47,937 bases of DNA from a bacterium. Its GTDB lineage: Bacteria > Bacillota_I > Bacilli_A > Izemoplasmatales > Hujiaoplasmataceae. The stretch is from the NCBI GenBank assembly GCA_030684695.1, contig JAUXXX010000026.1, positions 1-47,937 on the forward strand. The letters run 5' to 3'. Shown here piece after piece: positions 27,082 to 35,888 of the stretch. The position numbers and the translations under genes are program-made. The notes beneath the pieces are model-generated. The model saw nothing but the letters and a program-made list of their open reading frames with translations. It did not search any database and had not been told where the DNA came from. Every line of letters begins with the position of its first letter. Within the stretch, counting starts at the first letter, position 1.

Positions 27082-29139
27082 ATGCAAGGATTGATTTTTT
27101 TAGGTATCGGTGGTGGCGTATTGGCATTGATTTACGCATCAATTTTGTACTTGAAAATCAAAAAATCACCAGAAGGTAATGATCGAATGAAAGAAATTTC
27201 AGGATTCATTCGAACAGGAGCGATGTCATTTTTATTTAGGGAATATATCGTACTCGCTCCATTTGTGCTTGTTTTGTTTTTATTGATTGGCTTGTTTCTA
27301 GACCCCCAAAGCATCTCAATGGGAGGAAGTTTAGGAACATGGCTAACGGCGATTTCCTTTTTAGGAGGGGCGTTCTTATCTGCGTTTGCTGGATTTGTTG
27401 GGATGAAATCCGCAACATCTGCCAATGCGAGAACTTGTCAAGCTGCAAAGGACAAAGGATTGATTGGTGCATTGAAGGTAGCTTTCAATGGCGGAGCCGT
27501 TATGGGAATGCTTGTTGTTGGACTTGGCTTGTTTGGGGTTACGTTATTTTTAATCATTGCTCGACTCATCTTTCAGTTTGAAATGATTGATGCCGCAAAA
27601 ATTCTAACAGGGTTTGGGTTAGGAGCTTCCTCAATTGCCTTGTTTGCCCGGGTAGGTGGAGGGATTTATACCAAAGCAGCCGATGTTGGAGCGGATTTAA
27701 TGGGGAAAATTGAAGCCGGAATTCCTGAAGATGATCCAAGAAACCCTGCCGTTATTGCTGATAATGTAGGGGATAATGTTGGAGACGTTGCAGGAATGGG
27801 TGCAGACTTGTTTGAATCTTATGTAGGTTCCTTAATTGCGGCAATCACTCTTGGTTTGATTGCGCCCAGTGGAGATTCAATGACAAACGTTTTATTTCCT
27901 CTACTGTTGTCTAGTGTAGGAATCGTTGCGGCAATCATTGGGTCGTTCTTCGTACGAACAAAAGGTAATAACCCACAACATGCGCTTGATTTTGGAACGT
28001 TGGTATCCAATCTGCTGGTCGTTATCGGGGCACTTGCCTTGTCTTATCTGATGTTTGGTGACTTAAGAGCATTTTTCACAGTGACACTAGGATTGTTTGT
28101 CGGAATCTTCATCGGAAAAACAACAGAGTATTATACTTCAGGAAAACATAGTTATGTTCAACGAATTTCAAAACAATCGTTGACTGGTTCGGCCACAAAC
28201 ATCATTGAAGGATTGAGTGTTGGTATGCGCTCTACAGGTCTACCAGTACTTGCCATCTGTGTGGGAATCATTGGGGCCCATGCAATGCTTGGGATTTATG
28301 GCGTTGCTTTAGCAGCGGTGGGGATGTTAGCCACCATTGGCATTACCGTAGCAATAGATGCTTATGGACCCATAGCAGACAATGCTGGGGGAATTGCAGA
28401 GATGGCACATCTTGACAAACACGTACGTGAAATTACTGATAAACTAGATTCGGTTGGAAATACAACAGCGGCCATAGGCAAAGGATTTGCAATTGGCTCC
28501 GCTACACTGACCTCACTTGCTTTATTTGCTTCCTTTTTAGCTGCAGTCAATGCCAATGGCGTTGAGATAGAGTCCATTGATATTACCAATCCGAAAGTAA
28601 TTTCAGGGTTGTTCATTGGTGCGATGTTACCCTTCTTATTTTCAGCAATGACGATGACTTCGGTTGGAAATGCAGCGAAGAAGATGATTGATGAAGTGAG
28701 AAGACAGTTTACCAATGAACCTGGGATTTTAGCAGGGACACATTTACCAGATTATGGAAAGTGTGTTGATATCTCGACATCAGCGGCTTTAAAAGAAATG
28801 ATTTTACCAGGGATTATGGCAGTACTCGCCCCACTGATTGTTGGAATTGTTTTAGGCGCAGAAGCGCTTGGAGGATTATTAGCGGGTTCATTATCCAGTG
28901 GATTAATGATGGCTATCTTTATGGCCAACGCTGGAGGTGCGTGGGACAACGCAAAAAAATACATTGAAGAAGGCTACTATGGTGGAAAAGGATCAGAATC
29001 GCATAAAGCAGCGGTTACTGGGGATACCGTAGGGGATCCATTTAAAGATACTTCAGGACCATCCATTAATATTTTAATCAAATTGATGACCATTGTTTCC
29101 TTGGTCTTTGCATCGTTGTTTGGGACAGGATTATTCTAG
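27082..29139 (+). CDS. hppA: Membrane-bound K+-dependent ion-translocating pyrophosphatase
   Basis: 685 residues with about 16 membrane segments. It hydrolyses pyrophosphate to pump H+ or Na+ across the membrane. The substrate and Mg-binding motif is present: [36 protein letters not shown] second metal-binding block lies near the C terminus ([28 protein letters not shown]). At the K+-switch position the sequence reads [10 protein letters not shown] with A463; family knowledge assigns Ala to K+-dependent and Lys to K+-independent enzymes. I cannot decide between Na+ and H+ from motifs alone. Monocistronic, with its own promoter and a shared terminator. Confidence 0.95.
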   Translation: MQGLIFLGIGGGVLALIYASILYLKIKKSPEGNDRMKEISGFIRTGAMSFLFREYIVLAPFVLVLFLLIGLFLDPQSISMGGSLGTWLTAISFLGGAFLSAFAGFVGMKSATSANARTCQAAKDKGLIGALKVAFNGGAVMGMLVVGLGLFGVTLFLIIARLIFQFEMIDAAKILTGFGLGASSIALFARVGGGIYTKAADVGADLMGKIEAGIPEDDPRNPAVIADNVGDNVGDVAGMGADLFESYVGSLIAAITLGLIAPSGDSMTNVLFPLLLSSVGIVAAIIGSFFVRTKGNNPQHALDFGTLVSNLLVVIGALALSYLMFGDLRAFFTVTLGLFVGIFIGKTTEYYTSGKHSYVQRISKQSLTGSATNIIEGLSVGMRSTGLPVLAICVGIIGAHAMLGIYGVALAAVGMLATIGITVAIDAYGPIADNAGGIAEMAHLDKHVREITDKLDSVGNTTAAIGKGFAIGSATLTSLALFASFLAAVNANGVEIESIDITNPKVISGLFIGAMLPFLFSAMTMTSVGNAAKKMIDEVRRQFTNEPGILAGTHLPDYGKCVDISTSAALKEMILPGIMAVLAPLIVGIVLGAEALGGLLAGSLSSGLMMAIFMANAGGAWDNAKKYIEEGYYGGKGSESHKAAVTGDTVGDPFKDTSGPSINILIKLMTIVSLVFASLFGTGLF

Positions 29140-29144
29140 AAAAT

Positions 29145-29170
29145 AAAGCGAGTCCGATGGGCTCGCTTTT
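29145..29170. terminator. Bidirectional terminator between hppA and the convergent membrane gene
   Basis: AAAGCGAG at 29145-29152 pairs with CTCGCTTT at 29162-29169. A-rich on the left and T-rich on the right, so it can serve both strands. Confidence 0.8.
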
Positions 29171-29172
29171 GA

Positions 29173-29925
29173 TTAGGATGTATATAGAATAGACTGAATT
29201 TCCTTGGGGAATTGAATTCGAACTTGTCGGTTGACGTTCTCCAAATAAAACTTTCTCATGGATTTGATATTCGAACTTCCATAAGAAGAATCATAAATGG
29301 TTTGGCTGAATGATTGTAGTTGACCAGATTCGTCGAGATGTAGTCTTATGACGTATTGTTGCTTGGCATTTCCAATTTGCTTACTGAATTTTACTTTGAT
29401 GAGACTGGATTTTTCTTTGATCTTGATTTTATCAAAGCGTCTATTTGATAACCAAAATGCAACTTCAGCCAAGCGATTCTGTATGGTTGCGATGTCTGTG
29501 GAAACATTCACTCTTTTTGACTTATCGTCATACTGGATGATACGATTTGATTGAATATACTCCCGAGTATTTTTGGCTTGATAATACACAAATGGATCTT
29601 GATTAGAATCCATGCCCACTGAAAGAATCAGTTTGCGTTTTTGAGTAAGGAAAGAAAGAAGTAAGCCAAAGAAAAGAAATAGTGATAAACCTATTACAAT
29701 GAAAAGCCAAAGGTAGAACTGAATATATGCTGGATCTCCGGGATACACCAAAGAATCATTGATCTCGATGGATTCTTGTAATACATACAAGATAATAAAT
29801 ATGATCCAAAACGGAATCAGGGAACCAAAAATAGTGAGCAGAATAAATAATCCCATTCTATCTTTGTAATACAATTCATAACTTTGAAATTTTAGAAACA
29901 ACTGTTTAATACGGTTTAACTCCAT
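29173..29925 (-). CDS. Membrane protein of unknown function
   Basis: 250 residues. Two long hydrophobic segments lie near residues 26-50 and 68-96. They are followed by a basic, soluble domain of ~150 residues with many Lys/Arg and the phrase FWLSNRRFDKIKIKEKSSLIKVKF. I do not recognise a family. A longer frame would begin at 29949, but the -10 box for this strand lies there and the purine-rich ribosome-binding stretch (AGGAAGGATG) precedes the ATG at 29925, so I use that start. The gene stands alone, convergent with hppA and divergent from the phosphodiesterase gene. Confidence 0.6.
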   Translation of the reverse strand: MELNRIKQLFLKFQSYELYYKDRMGLFILLTIFGSLIPFWIIFIILYVLQESIEINDSLVYPGDPAYIQFYLWLFIVIGLSLFLFFGLLLSFLTQKRKLILSVGMDSNQDPFVYYQAKNTREYIQSNRIIQYDDKSKRVNVSTDIATIQNRLAEVAFWLSNRRFDKIKIKEKSSLIKVKFSKQIGNAKQQYVIRLHLDESGQLQSFSQTIYDSSYGSSNIKSMRKFYLENVNRQVRIQFPKEIQSILYTS

Positions 29926-29947
29926 AACAATCACATCCTTCCTATTC

Positions 29948-29953
29948 ATTATA
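29948..29953 (-). promoter_or_regulatory. -10 box of the minus-strand membrane gene
   Basis: Reads TATAAT on the minus strand, about 22 bases before the chosen ATG. No clear -35 is seen. Confidence 0.45.
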
Positions 29954-30027
29954 CATTATTTATAGCAAAGAGAATCTAAAATAATCGCCCTAATTCGGTT
30001 TTTATTGTTTATTTAAAGTGTCTAACA

Positions 30028-30043
30028 TGATAAAATGTTATCA
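30028..30043. repeat. Small perfect palindrome before the phosphodiesterase gene
   Basis: TGATAA-AATG-TTATCA. It lies 26 bases upstream of the start codon and covers the only -10-like sequence (TAAAAT). A possible operator; no T-run follows. Confidence 0.5.
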
Positions 30044-30069
30044 GTAGTTTCCTAAGAGAGAGTGAGTAC

Positions 30070-30789
30070 ATGAATACGGTAAAAATAGATAAATATTTTC
30101 GGGGAATGGTGGCTCATCGGGGATTAAGTGGTATCGAAACAGAGAACACCATCCCAGCATTTATCGCCGCTGCAAATCGAAGTTATTTTGGAATTGAATG
30201 TGATGTTCATGCATCCAAAGACGGAAAAATCATCGTGACACACGATGATACTTTACTACGTCTTGGAATGTTAAATCTATATATCCCTTCCTTTAAATTT
30301 GATGAAATTCGTAAGTTTACATTAATTGATCGCAAAACTGGAAATCTATCCGATTATATTAGTATTCCTTTGCTTGAAGATTATTTAATGATTTGTAAAA
30401 ATTACCAAAAACATGCCTTTATCGAATTAAAACAAAATATGACCAATGAACACATTGATAAGGTGATTCAGTTGGTATTTGATCACCATTATCATGACCA
30501 TGTATCGATTATTACGTTCCAAGAAAAATACATTACATACATTAAAAAGCGTTATCCACAAATCGATTTGTACTTGTTAACAGATGAACTCAATGACCAC
30601 GTGATTGAGTTTTGTGAAAAGTATGTGGTTCATTTGGATATTCGCTATGACTTGATTGATGAAGCCACCATCAAACGGCTTCACTTAATCGGTTTAAAAG
30701 TCGCTGTATGGACAGTGGATGACAAAGATACTGCGGAACGTTTGATCAAACTAGGCGTCGATTACATTACGTCTAACATTTTGGAGTAG
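30070..30789 (+). CDS. Glycerophosphodiester phosphodiesterase
   Basis: 239 residues of the GDPD TIM-barrel. Motifs are VAHRGLSGIETENTIPAF (catalytic His and substrate loop), GIECDVHASKDGKIIVTHDD (metal-binding Glu/Asp and second catalytic His), and C-terminal AVWTVDDKDTAERLIKLGVDYITSN. It hydrolyses glycerophosphodiesters to glycerol-3-phosphate and an alcohol. No signal peptide is visible, so it is probably cytoplasmic, acting on imported or turned-over lipid head groups. The ribosome site is weak (AGAGAGAGTGAG). The PfkB gene follows after 2 bases. Confidence 0.93.
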   Translation: MNTVKIDKYFRGMVAHRGLSGIETENTIPAFIAAANRSYFGIECDVHASKDGKIIVTHDDTLLRLGMLNLYIPSFKFDEIRKFTLIDRKTGNLSDYISIPLLEDYLMICKNYQKHAFIELKQNMTNEHIDKVIQLVFDHHYHDHVSIITFQEKYITYIKKRYPQIDLYLLTDELNDHVIEFCEKYVVHLDIRYDLIDEATIKRLHLIGLKVAVWTVDDKDTAERLIKLGVDYITSNILE

Positions 30790-30791
30790 TC

Positions 30792-31691
30792 ATGAAAAAA
30801 ATCCTTGTGATTGGAGCCTCATCGATGGATGTGGTTGCTCAAAGTAGTGACGCCATAAAATACGGAGATTCGAACCCTGGTAAAGTAGCTTTGACACCAG
30901 GAGGAGTAGCACGTAATATTGCCGTGAACTTACATCGTCTAGGACAAGAAGTCACCTTTATTTCCGTCTTTGGGAATGATCCTTTTTCACATGTCATCAA
31001 GAATGAGTTACAAATGATTGGATTGAAGACCATTGAGGTTGTTCATTCTACGCAACGTACCCCATTGTTTGTATCCATTCTTCATCCAACAGGAGAATTA
31101 GAAACGGCTGTGAGCGATTTTGTGGCAATGGAAGAACTAACACCCGAAGCGCTACAAAACGCATTAAACGGCCAAGAAACCTTTGATGTCGCAGTAATTG
31201 ATGCAAACGTTCCTTTAGAAACCATTTCAAGCTTCATCAAACAATATCCAGATACATTATTATATATGGATGGTGTATCACAAGCAAAAGTGACGAAGTT
31301 AGTATCGATTTTATCGCACATATCACTATGCAAAATCAATAAATCTGAACTGAGTTCTTTGCTTAATAAAAAGTCAGATGATGTGATCTTAGCCGTCAAA
31401 GAATTAATTTCGAGAGGTCTCAAACAAGTGATTGTAACCAATGGTGCAGAACCAATCACTTACAATATTGGACGATCGATTTATCAAACGGTTGTCTTTG
31501 AACCTGAAGTTCAAGTATCAACACTAGGTTGTGGCGATGCATTATTTGCGGGGACTATTTATGGACTTGTCCAAGGTAAATCGATGCATGAAGCCCTCAA
31601 TTTAGGAAAACAAGCGGCAGCGATTACCATGGAAGTATCGGACGCAACCAATCCTCATTTATCTAAAGAATCGATTGAAAACGATATATAA
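30792..31691 (+). CDS. PfkB-family carbohydrate kinase, pseudouridine-kinase-like
   Basis: 299 residues of the ribokinase fold. The N-terminal signature TPGGVARNIAVNLHRLGQEVTFISVFGND resembles pseudouridine kinases (PsuK), where GGVARNIAENLARLG is typical. The C-terminal catalytic motif reads STLGCGDALFAG, with C247 where most members have Ala (GAGD); the catalytic Asp is D249. PsuG, the usual partner that cleaves pseudouridine-5'-phosphate, is not nearby, so the substrate could be another nucleoside or sugar. It is co-transcribed with the phosphodiesterase before it and the nitroreductase after it. Confidence 0.8.
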   Translation: MKKILVIGASSMDVVAQSSDAIKYGDSNPGKVALTPGGVARNIAVNLHRLGQEVTFISVFGNDPFSHVIKNELQMIGLKTIEVVHSTQRTPLFVSILHPTGELETAVSDFVAMEELTPEALQNALNGQETFDVAVIDANVPLETISSFIKQYPDTLLYMDGVSQAKVTKLVSILSHISLCKINKSELSSLLNKKSDDVILAVKELISRGLKQVIVTNGAEPITYNIGRSIYQTVVFEPEVQVSTLGCGDALFAGTIYGLVQGKSMHEALNLGKQAAAITMEVSDATNPHLSKESIENDI

Positions 31692-31701
31692 AGGAGATCT
31701 T

Positions 31702-32244
31702 ATGAGTAATCAAACCATCGAAACAATCTTGAATCGACGAAGTGTTCGCTCCTTTACTAACCAACCAGTATCAGTTCAAGACATCTCTTTAATTGTAGAA
31801 GCGGGATTGTACGCACCTTCTGCGAGGAATCGTCAGAATTGGCATTTCACGGTGGTAACAAACCCAGAAATGATTGAAAAAATGCATCAATTAACCTTAC
31901 AAGGGATGGAACAACGCGGATTAAAGGTGGATGAAAAAGACCATACGTTTTATCACGCTCCCTTAGTCATAGTTGTAAGCTCATTGATTGAAGGATTCGC
32001 GGAGTTTAATGCTGGGTGTGCCATTGAAAATATGGCAATCGCAGCGAAGTCACTGGGCATAGATTCTTGTATTATTGGACAAACTCGGTTCATGTATTCA
32101 CAAACCAACAAAGTCGATGTTAATTTGATGCTGAAGGTTCCTTTTGAGTATGAACACGATTGCTCGATTTGTTTTGGTTATGCCAAAGGCGAGTATCCGG
32201 TGGCAAAAGAACGAAAAGCAGGCGTTGTCGATTACATTCGTTAA
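31702..32244 (+). CDS. Nitroreductase family flavoprotein
   Basis: 180 residues from ATG 31702, placed by AAAGGAGATCTT. The opening TIETILNRRSVRSFTNQPVS is the FMN-binding start of the nitroreductase family, followed by AGLYAPSARNRQNWHF and, later, GCAIENMAIAAKSLGIDSCIIG. These FMN enzymes reduce nitro compounds, quinones or flavins with NAD(P)H; the natural substrate is unknown here. Ten bases separate it from the kinase gene, so they share a transcript. Confidence 0.9.
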   Translation: MSNQTIETILNRRSVRSFTNQPVSVQDISLIVEAGLYAPSARNRQNWHFTVVTNPEMIEKMHQLTLQGMEQRGLKVDEKDHTFYHAPLVIVVSSLIEGFAEFNAGCAIENMAIAAKSLGIDSCIIGQTRFMYSQTNKVDVNLMLKVPFEYEHDCSICFGYAKGEYPVAKERKAGVVDYIR

Positions 32245-32309
32245 TCATAGATGCTTTTGCTTACATGCAAAAGTATCTTTTCTTTCAAGTAGAAATGGAG
32301 ATGTATAGT

Positions 32310-34016
32310 ATGTGGCGGGATCATTATGAACGGTGGTTGGCATATCCTGAATTGGAGCCATCCCTTCGAAAAGACATGGAAGACAAAACAGAACATGAGT
32401 TGGAAGAAATGTTTCATTCTTCCCTTGGTTTTGGGACAGGTGGTATGCGAGGCATTCTTGGCGCAGGAACGAATCGCTTAAATGTGTATACCATTCGCAA
32501 AGCCAATGATGGGTTGGCAAGATATTTAGTCAAGAATTACCGCAAGAGTGAGTTAATTCGTGGTGTATGCATCGCCTATGACAATCGTAAAATGTCCAAA
32601 GAGTTTGCAATTGAATCGGCGAAAGTACTTGGATATTATGGCATTAAGTCCTATTTGTTTGATGATTTACGACCGACTCCAGAATTATCTTTTGCAGTAC
32701 GGCATTTAAAAGCGATTGCTGGTATTGTGATTACTGCTTCCCATAATCCACCAAACTACAATGGCTATAAAATATATGATGATTCAGGCTGTCAGTACAC
32801 CCCATTTTATGCAGATCAAATCGTTTCGATGGTGGAAGAAGTGACCGATTTATTTTCAGTTCCAGTACTAGAAGAATCTGAACTCAAATTACTTGGGTTA
32901 TTAGAATACATTGGCAAAGAAATTGACGATGCTTATGTGGCGTTGGTCAAAACAGTTTTGCTTCATCCAACACTTGAAAAAAAGCTCAAGGTTGTGTTTA
33001 CACCACTTCATGGAACGTCTAGAGTTCTTGGAGCGAGATTGCTAGAAGAATGTGGTTTTACATTCTTTCCAGTCATGAGTCAATTTAATCAGGATTCTTC
33101 CTTTTCCACCGTAAAATCTCCCAATCCAGAAAGTCCCGCCGCTTTTGAAGAAGCAATCAAAGTGGGAAACATTCACCAAGCAGATCTATTGATTGCGACC
33201 GATCCCGATGCAGATCGATTGGGAATAGCGATAAAACAAGAAAGTGGTTATTTATTACTTTCTGGGAATCAAACAGGGGCTATTTTAATTGATTACTTAT
33301 TAAAACAACGAAGAGTACTACAAACATTGCCCAAACGAGGTGTCGTATTTAATACCATTGTTACGTCTGATTTGGGTGCGAAGATTGCCAGAGAATTTGG
33401 ATATGATGTTATTTCTACTCTTACTGGATTTAAGTTTATCGGCGAGCAAGCGAAGCTGATTGAGAAAAGTGATGTTGAATTTTTGTTTGGGTATGAAGAA
33501 TCCTATGGGTATGTGGTAAAGGACTTTGTAAGAGACAAAGATAGTTTACAAGCAATGATGTTGGCGGTTGATGCGGCGAATTATTACTTGGTAACCGAAG
33601 GCAAAACATTGGTTGATAAACTTCATGATATTTACAAGGAGTATGGATATTACTTAGAAGCACTGCATAGCATTGATTTATTTGGAATTGAAGGAGCGAA
33701 ACGAATCAACCGGATTGTGGAATGGTTCCGGAATCATCCAGTTCGCTTTATTGCTGGAAATAAAGTGGATATCATTGAAGATTATGAAACAGGGAAACGA
33801 CTTCAAAATAGAAGCATTAAAATGTTAACATTGCCTCGTTCCAACGTCATTAAGACGATTCTAGAAAACGGGGATTGGTTTGTTTTACGACCTTCTGGAA
33901 CCGAACCCAAATTAAAGTTGTATGTAGGTGTGACGGGTCAAACATTAGAAGAAGCCCAAGAACGGCTACATAGTTTATCAAAAGCCATATTAGCGATGGT
34001 GGAACCAATCGCTTAA
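32310..34016 (+). CDS. pgcA: Phosphoglucomutase/phosphomannomutase
   Basis: 568 residues. Three in-frame ATGs lie close together (32295, 32301, 32310); GGAG at 32297-32300 has workable spacing only to 32310, so I start there. The catalytic serine S144 is in TASHNPPNYNGYK, the metal loop is TDPDADRLG, the sugar-binding loop is GYEESYGYVVKDFVRDKD, and the phosphate-binding loop RPSGTEPKLKLYVG is near the end. The length and the GYEESYGY motif match the PgcA/PGM2 class that interconverts glucose-6-P and glucose-1-P. It would feed GlgC and accept the GlgP product. Confidence 0.94.
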   Translation: MWRDHYERWLAYPELEPSLRKDMEDKTEHELEEMFHSSLGFGTGGMRGILGAGTNRLNVYTIRKANDGLARYLVKNYRKSELIRGVCIAYDNRKMSKEFAIESAKVLGYYGIKSYLFDDLRPTPELSFAVRHLKAIAGIVITASHNPPNYNGYKIYDDSGCQYTPFYADQIVSMVEEVTDLFSVPVLEESELKLLGLLEYIGKEIDDAYVALVKTVLLHPTLEKKLKVVFTPLHGTSRVLGARLLEECGFTFFPVMSQFNQDSSFSTVKSPNPESPAAFEEAIKVGNIHQADLLIATDPDADRLGIAIKQESGYLLLSGNQTGAILIDYLLKQRRVLQTLPKRGVVFNTIVTSDLGAKIAREFGYDVISTLTGFKFIGEQAKLIEKSDVEFLFGYEESYGYVVKDFVRDKDSLQAMMLAVDAANYYLVTEGKTLVDKLHDIYKEYGYYLEALHSIDLFGIEGAKRINRIVEWFRNHPVRFIAGNKVDIIEDYETGKRLQNRSIKMLTLPRSNVIKTILENGDWFVLRPSGTEPKLKLYVGVTGQTLEEAQERLHSLSKAILAMVEPIA

Positions 34017-34022
34017 TAAAGA

Positions 34023-34057
34023 AGGATTGCACTTTGTTCGAGTGCAATCCTTTTTTT
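34023..34057 (+). terminator. Phosphoglucomutase terminator
   Basis: AGGATTGCACT-TTGTTCG-AGTGCAATCCT hairpin, perfectly paired, followed by seven Ts. Confidence 0.9.
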
Positions 34058-34075
34058 CTTATGTATAGAATGTGG

Positions 34076-34081
34076 TATAAT
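34076..34081 (+). promoter_or_regulatory. -10 box of the Cys-rich protein/ung operon
   Basis: TATAAT in a TGTGG context, 20 bases before the ATG. No clear -35; the preceding bases are the terminator T-run and its flank. Confidence 0.55.
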
Positions 34082-34101
34082 ATGCATAAGGTGGTGATGA
34101 T

Positions 34102-34308
34102 ATGCCATATGTTATTGGAGTACTCGTTGTCGTAGCAGTTGTTGTTTTATATGTTGTTAGTTATACCGCAAATGAAAAAACCAAAGCGCCAGAAGGGTGT
34201 GCGCTTCCAGCGGACTTTAAAGGATGCGGTTCATGTAGTACCAATAGTTCTTGTTCGTTAAATAAAAAGATTGAAGATATTAATATAAAAGAAATTAATG
34301 TTAAATAA
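34102..34308 (+). CDS. Small Cys-rich single-helix membrane protein
   Basis: 68 residues. Residues 3-23 form a Val-rich membrane helix. They are followed by a short segment with four cysteines (C33, C42, C45, C51 in GCALPADFKGCGSCSTNSSC) and a Lys/Ile-rich tail. The layout resembles the short FeoB-associated Cys-rich membrane proteins, but no feoB is nearby, so the assignment is tentative; metal or Fe-S binding is possible. AAGGTGGTGATG precedes the ATG. It overlaps the start of ung by 11 bases. Confidence 0.65.
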   Translation: MPYVIGVLVVVAVVVLYVVSYTANEKTKAPEGCALPADFKGCGSCSTNSSCSLNKKIEDINIKEINVK

Positions 34309-34960
34309 CGATTGGGATGAATTGCTCTTCACTGAGTTTCAAAAACCCTATTTTTTGCAATTGGTTGCACAAATCAAAAAAGAGTATGAGTTATACACGT
34401 GCTATCCACAAATGAATCAAGTATTCGAAGCTCTTCGATACTCCAGTTTTTCACAAACCAAAGTGGTTATTTTAGGGCAAGACCCTTATCACTCCATTCA
34501 TCAAGCCATGGGTTTATCGTTTAGTGTGCCTTTAGAAGTAGAGGTTCCTCCTTCCTTACAAAACATCTTTAAAGAGCTTAACTCTGATTTAGGAATCCCT
34601 ATTTCACGCAAAGGTGATTTACGACCATGGGCAAAACAAGGGGTATTACTACTGAATTCTATTTTAACTGTCAGGGAACATCTTCCATTGTCGCATCAAT
34701 CCTATGGATGGATGACATTTACGGATCACATTCTTTCGTTGTTAAATCAAAAAAGCACTCCTATCGTCTTTGTACTATGGGGGTCTTTCTCTCGTCAAAA
34801 GAAATCATTGATTACCAATCCGATTCATTGTATCATAGAGGGGCCACACCCTTCTCCGCTTTCTGCGTATCGAGGTTTCTTTGGCTCAAAACCATTTTCA
34901 AAAATCAATGATTTTTTAGCTTCGACAAATCAAACAACGATAAATTTTGGTTTGTCCTGA
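34298..34960 (+). CDS. ung: Uracil-DNA glycosylase (family 1)
   Basis: 220 residues. Removes uracil from DNA to start base-excision repair. The catalytic water-activating motif GQDPYH has D62, and the leucine-intercalation loop HPSPLSAYRGFFG is intact. Full length and typical. The start ATG lies 11 bases inside the upstream Cys-rich gene with no good ribosome site, so translational coupling is likely. It ends in TGA, which supports the standard code. Confidence 0.96.
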   Translation: MLNNDWDELLFTEFQKPYFLQLVAQIKKEYELYTCYPQMNQVFEALRYSSFSQTKVVILGQDPYHSIHQAMGLSFSVPLEVEVPPSLQNIFKELNSDLGIPISRKGDLRPWAKQGVLLLNSILTVREHLPLSHQSYGWMTFTDHILSLLNQKSTPIVFVLWGSFSRQKKSLITNPIHCIIEGPHPSPLSAYRGFFGSKPFSKINDFLASTNQTTINFGLS

Positions 34961-34971
34961 CAAGGAGAATT

Positions 34972-35724
34972 ATGAAAAAACCAACCTTGCAGCAACTAGC
35001 ATTCACCGGATTGTTGGTTGCAATTGGAGTCGTGTTAAGTCAATTAGTTTCCATTACCTTGCCAACTCCATCCAACCCAATTATTAAGTTTGGCATTGGC
35101 TATGTTCCGATTATCATCGCATCCATTCTCTATGGACCCATTGTAGGTGCGATTGCAGGATTGTCCCAAGATTTGTTGGGATTTTTCTTAATCGGTGGGC
35201 CGATTTTTGGGCAAACATTTCATCCGGGATTTACCTTAAACGCTATCGTTTATGGAATTATTCCAGGGCTACTCTTTATGTTTTTTAAACAAAGCAAAAA
35301 GCAACAACATTATTTTTACATCAACTTTGTGGTGATTGGCATCTTTGTATTGCTGGTTGCCTGGTATTTTTTTGATATTGAACAAGTGGATATTTTAACA
35401 CTGAATGGGAATTTTAATTATTGGTTGGTTGGAATGAGTCTTGTTTCTGCGATTGTGCTTTCGATTTTTAATGTGTGGACGTATCGAAAAACAGGGTATA
35501 AATATCCATTGACACAATTGTTGTTTGTTGTGACGATTTTATACATCGTTGTCTCGCTTGTATTCACACCGTTTTGGCTCTACTTAATGAATCCTGGGAT
35601 TTCATTTTGGGCTCGAATTCCATTACGAATTGTCAAAATGCCCATTGAAATTATTGCCTATGTCTTGGTGTTAACGCCATTATTACATACCATTGATTCA
35701 TTAATCCATAAAGTAGAAGAATAG
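34972..35724 (+). CDS. Folate-type ECF transporter S component (FolT-like)
   Basis: 250 residues with about six membrane segments. Resembles FolT: KFGIGYVPIIIASILYGPIVGAIAG, QDLLGFFLIGGPIFGQTFHPGFTLNAIVYGIIPGLLF, and the C-terminal RIPLRIVKMPIEIIAYVLV. The Arg-x-Pro-x-Arg pattern with a downstream Lys is characteristic of folate S components. It would pair with a shared EcfAA'T module encoded elsewhere. A middle section (about 105-160) is longer than in short FolT proteins. AAGGAGAATT precedes the ATG. Confidence 0.82.
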   Translation: MKKPTLQQLAFTGLLVAIGVVLSQLVSITLPTPSNPIIKFGIGYVPIIIASILYGPIVGAIAGLSQDLLGFFLIGGPIFGQTFHPGFTLNAIVYGIIPGLLFMFFKQSKKQQHYFYINFVVIGIFVLLVAWYFFDIEQVDILTLNGNFNYWLVGMSLVSAIVLSIFNVWTYRKTGYKYPLTQLLFVVTILYIVVSLVFTPFWLYLMNPGISFWARIPLRIVKMPIEIIAYVLVLTPLLHTIDSLIHKVEE

Positions 35725-35744
35725 TCGCTAAGCGACTTTTTTTT
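35723..35744 (+). terminator. FolT-like gene terminator
   Basis: AGTCGC-TAA-GCGACT hairpin overlapping the stop codon, followed by eight Ts. Confidence 0.85.
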
Positions 35745-35764
35745 ATAAAGAAATGGATTTTTCC

Positions 35765-35793
35765 TTGATAAATGCCAGTAAGTGGTCTATGAT
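35765..35793 (+). promoter_or_regulatory. Promoter of the second lipoprotein
   Basis: TTGATA at 35765-35770, 17-base spacer, TATGAT at 35788-35793. The leader of about 90 bases is longer than most in this window. Confidence 0.6.
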
Positions 35794-35888
35794 AAGAGTA
35801 TAGTTTACTTAAAAGAGGTAAAAAAATACGAAAATCACCATTTTTGCCATCACAAATAACGCAATACTTTATTAAGGGGATGAATCAA

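Noticed and set aside
28362-28964. Long minus-strand frames opposite hppA
   Set aside because: They mirror the biased codon pattern of hppA, have no ribosome sites and encode no recognisable motifs.
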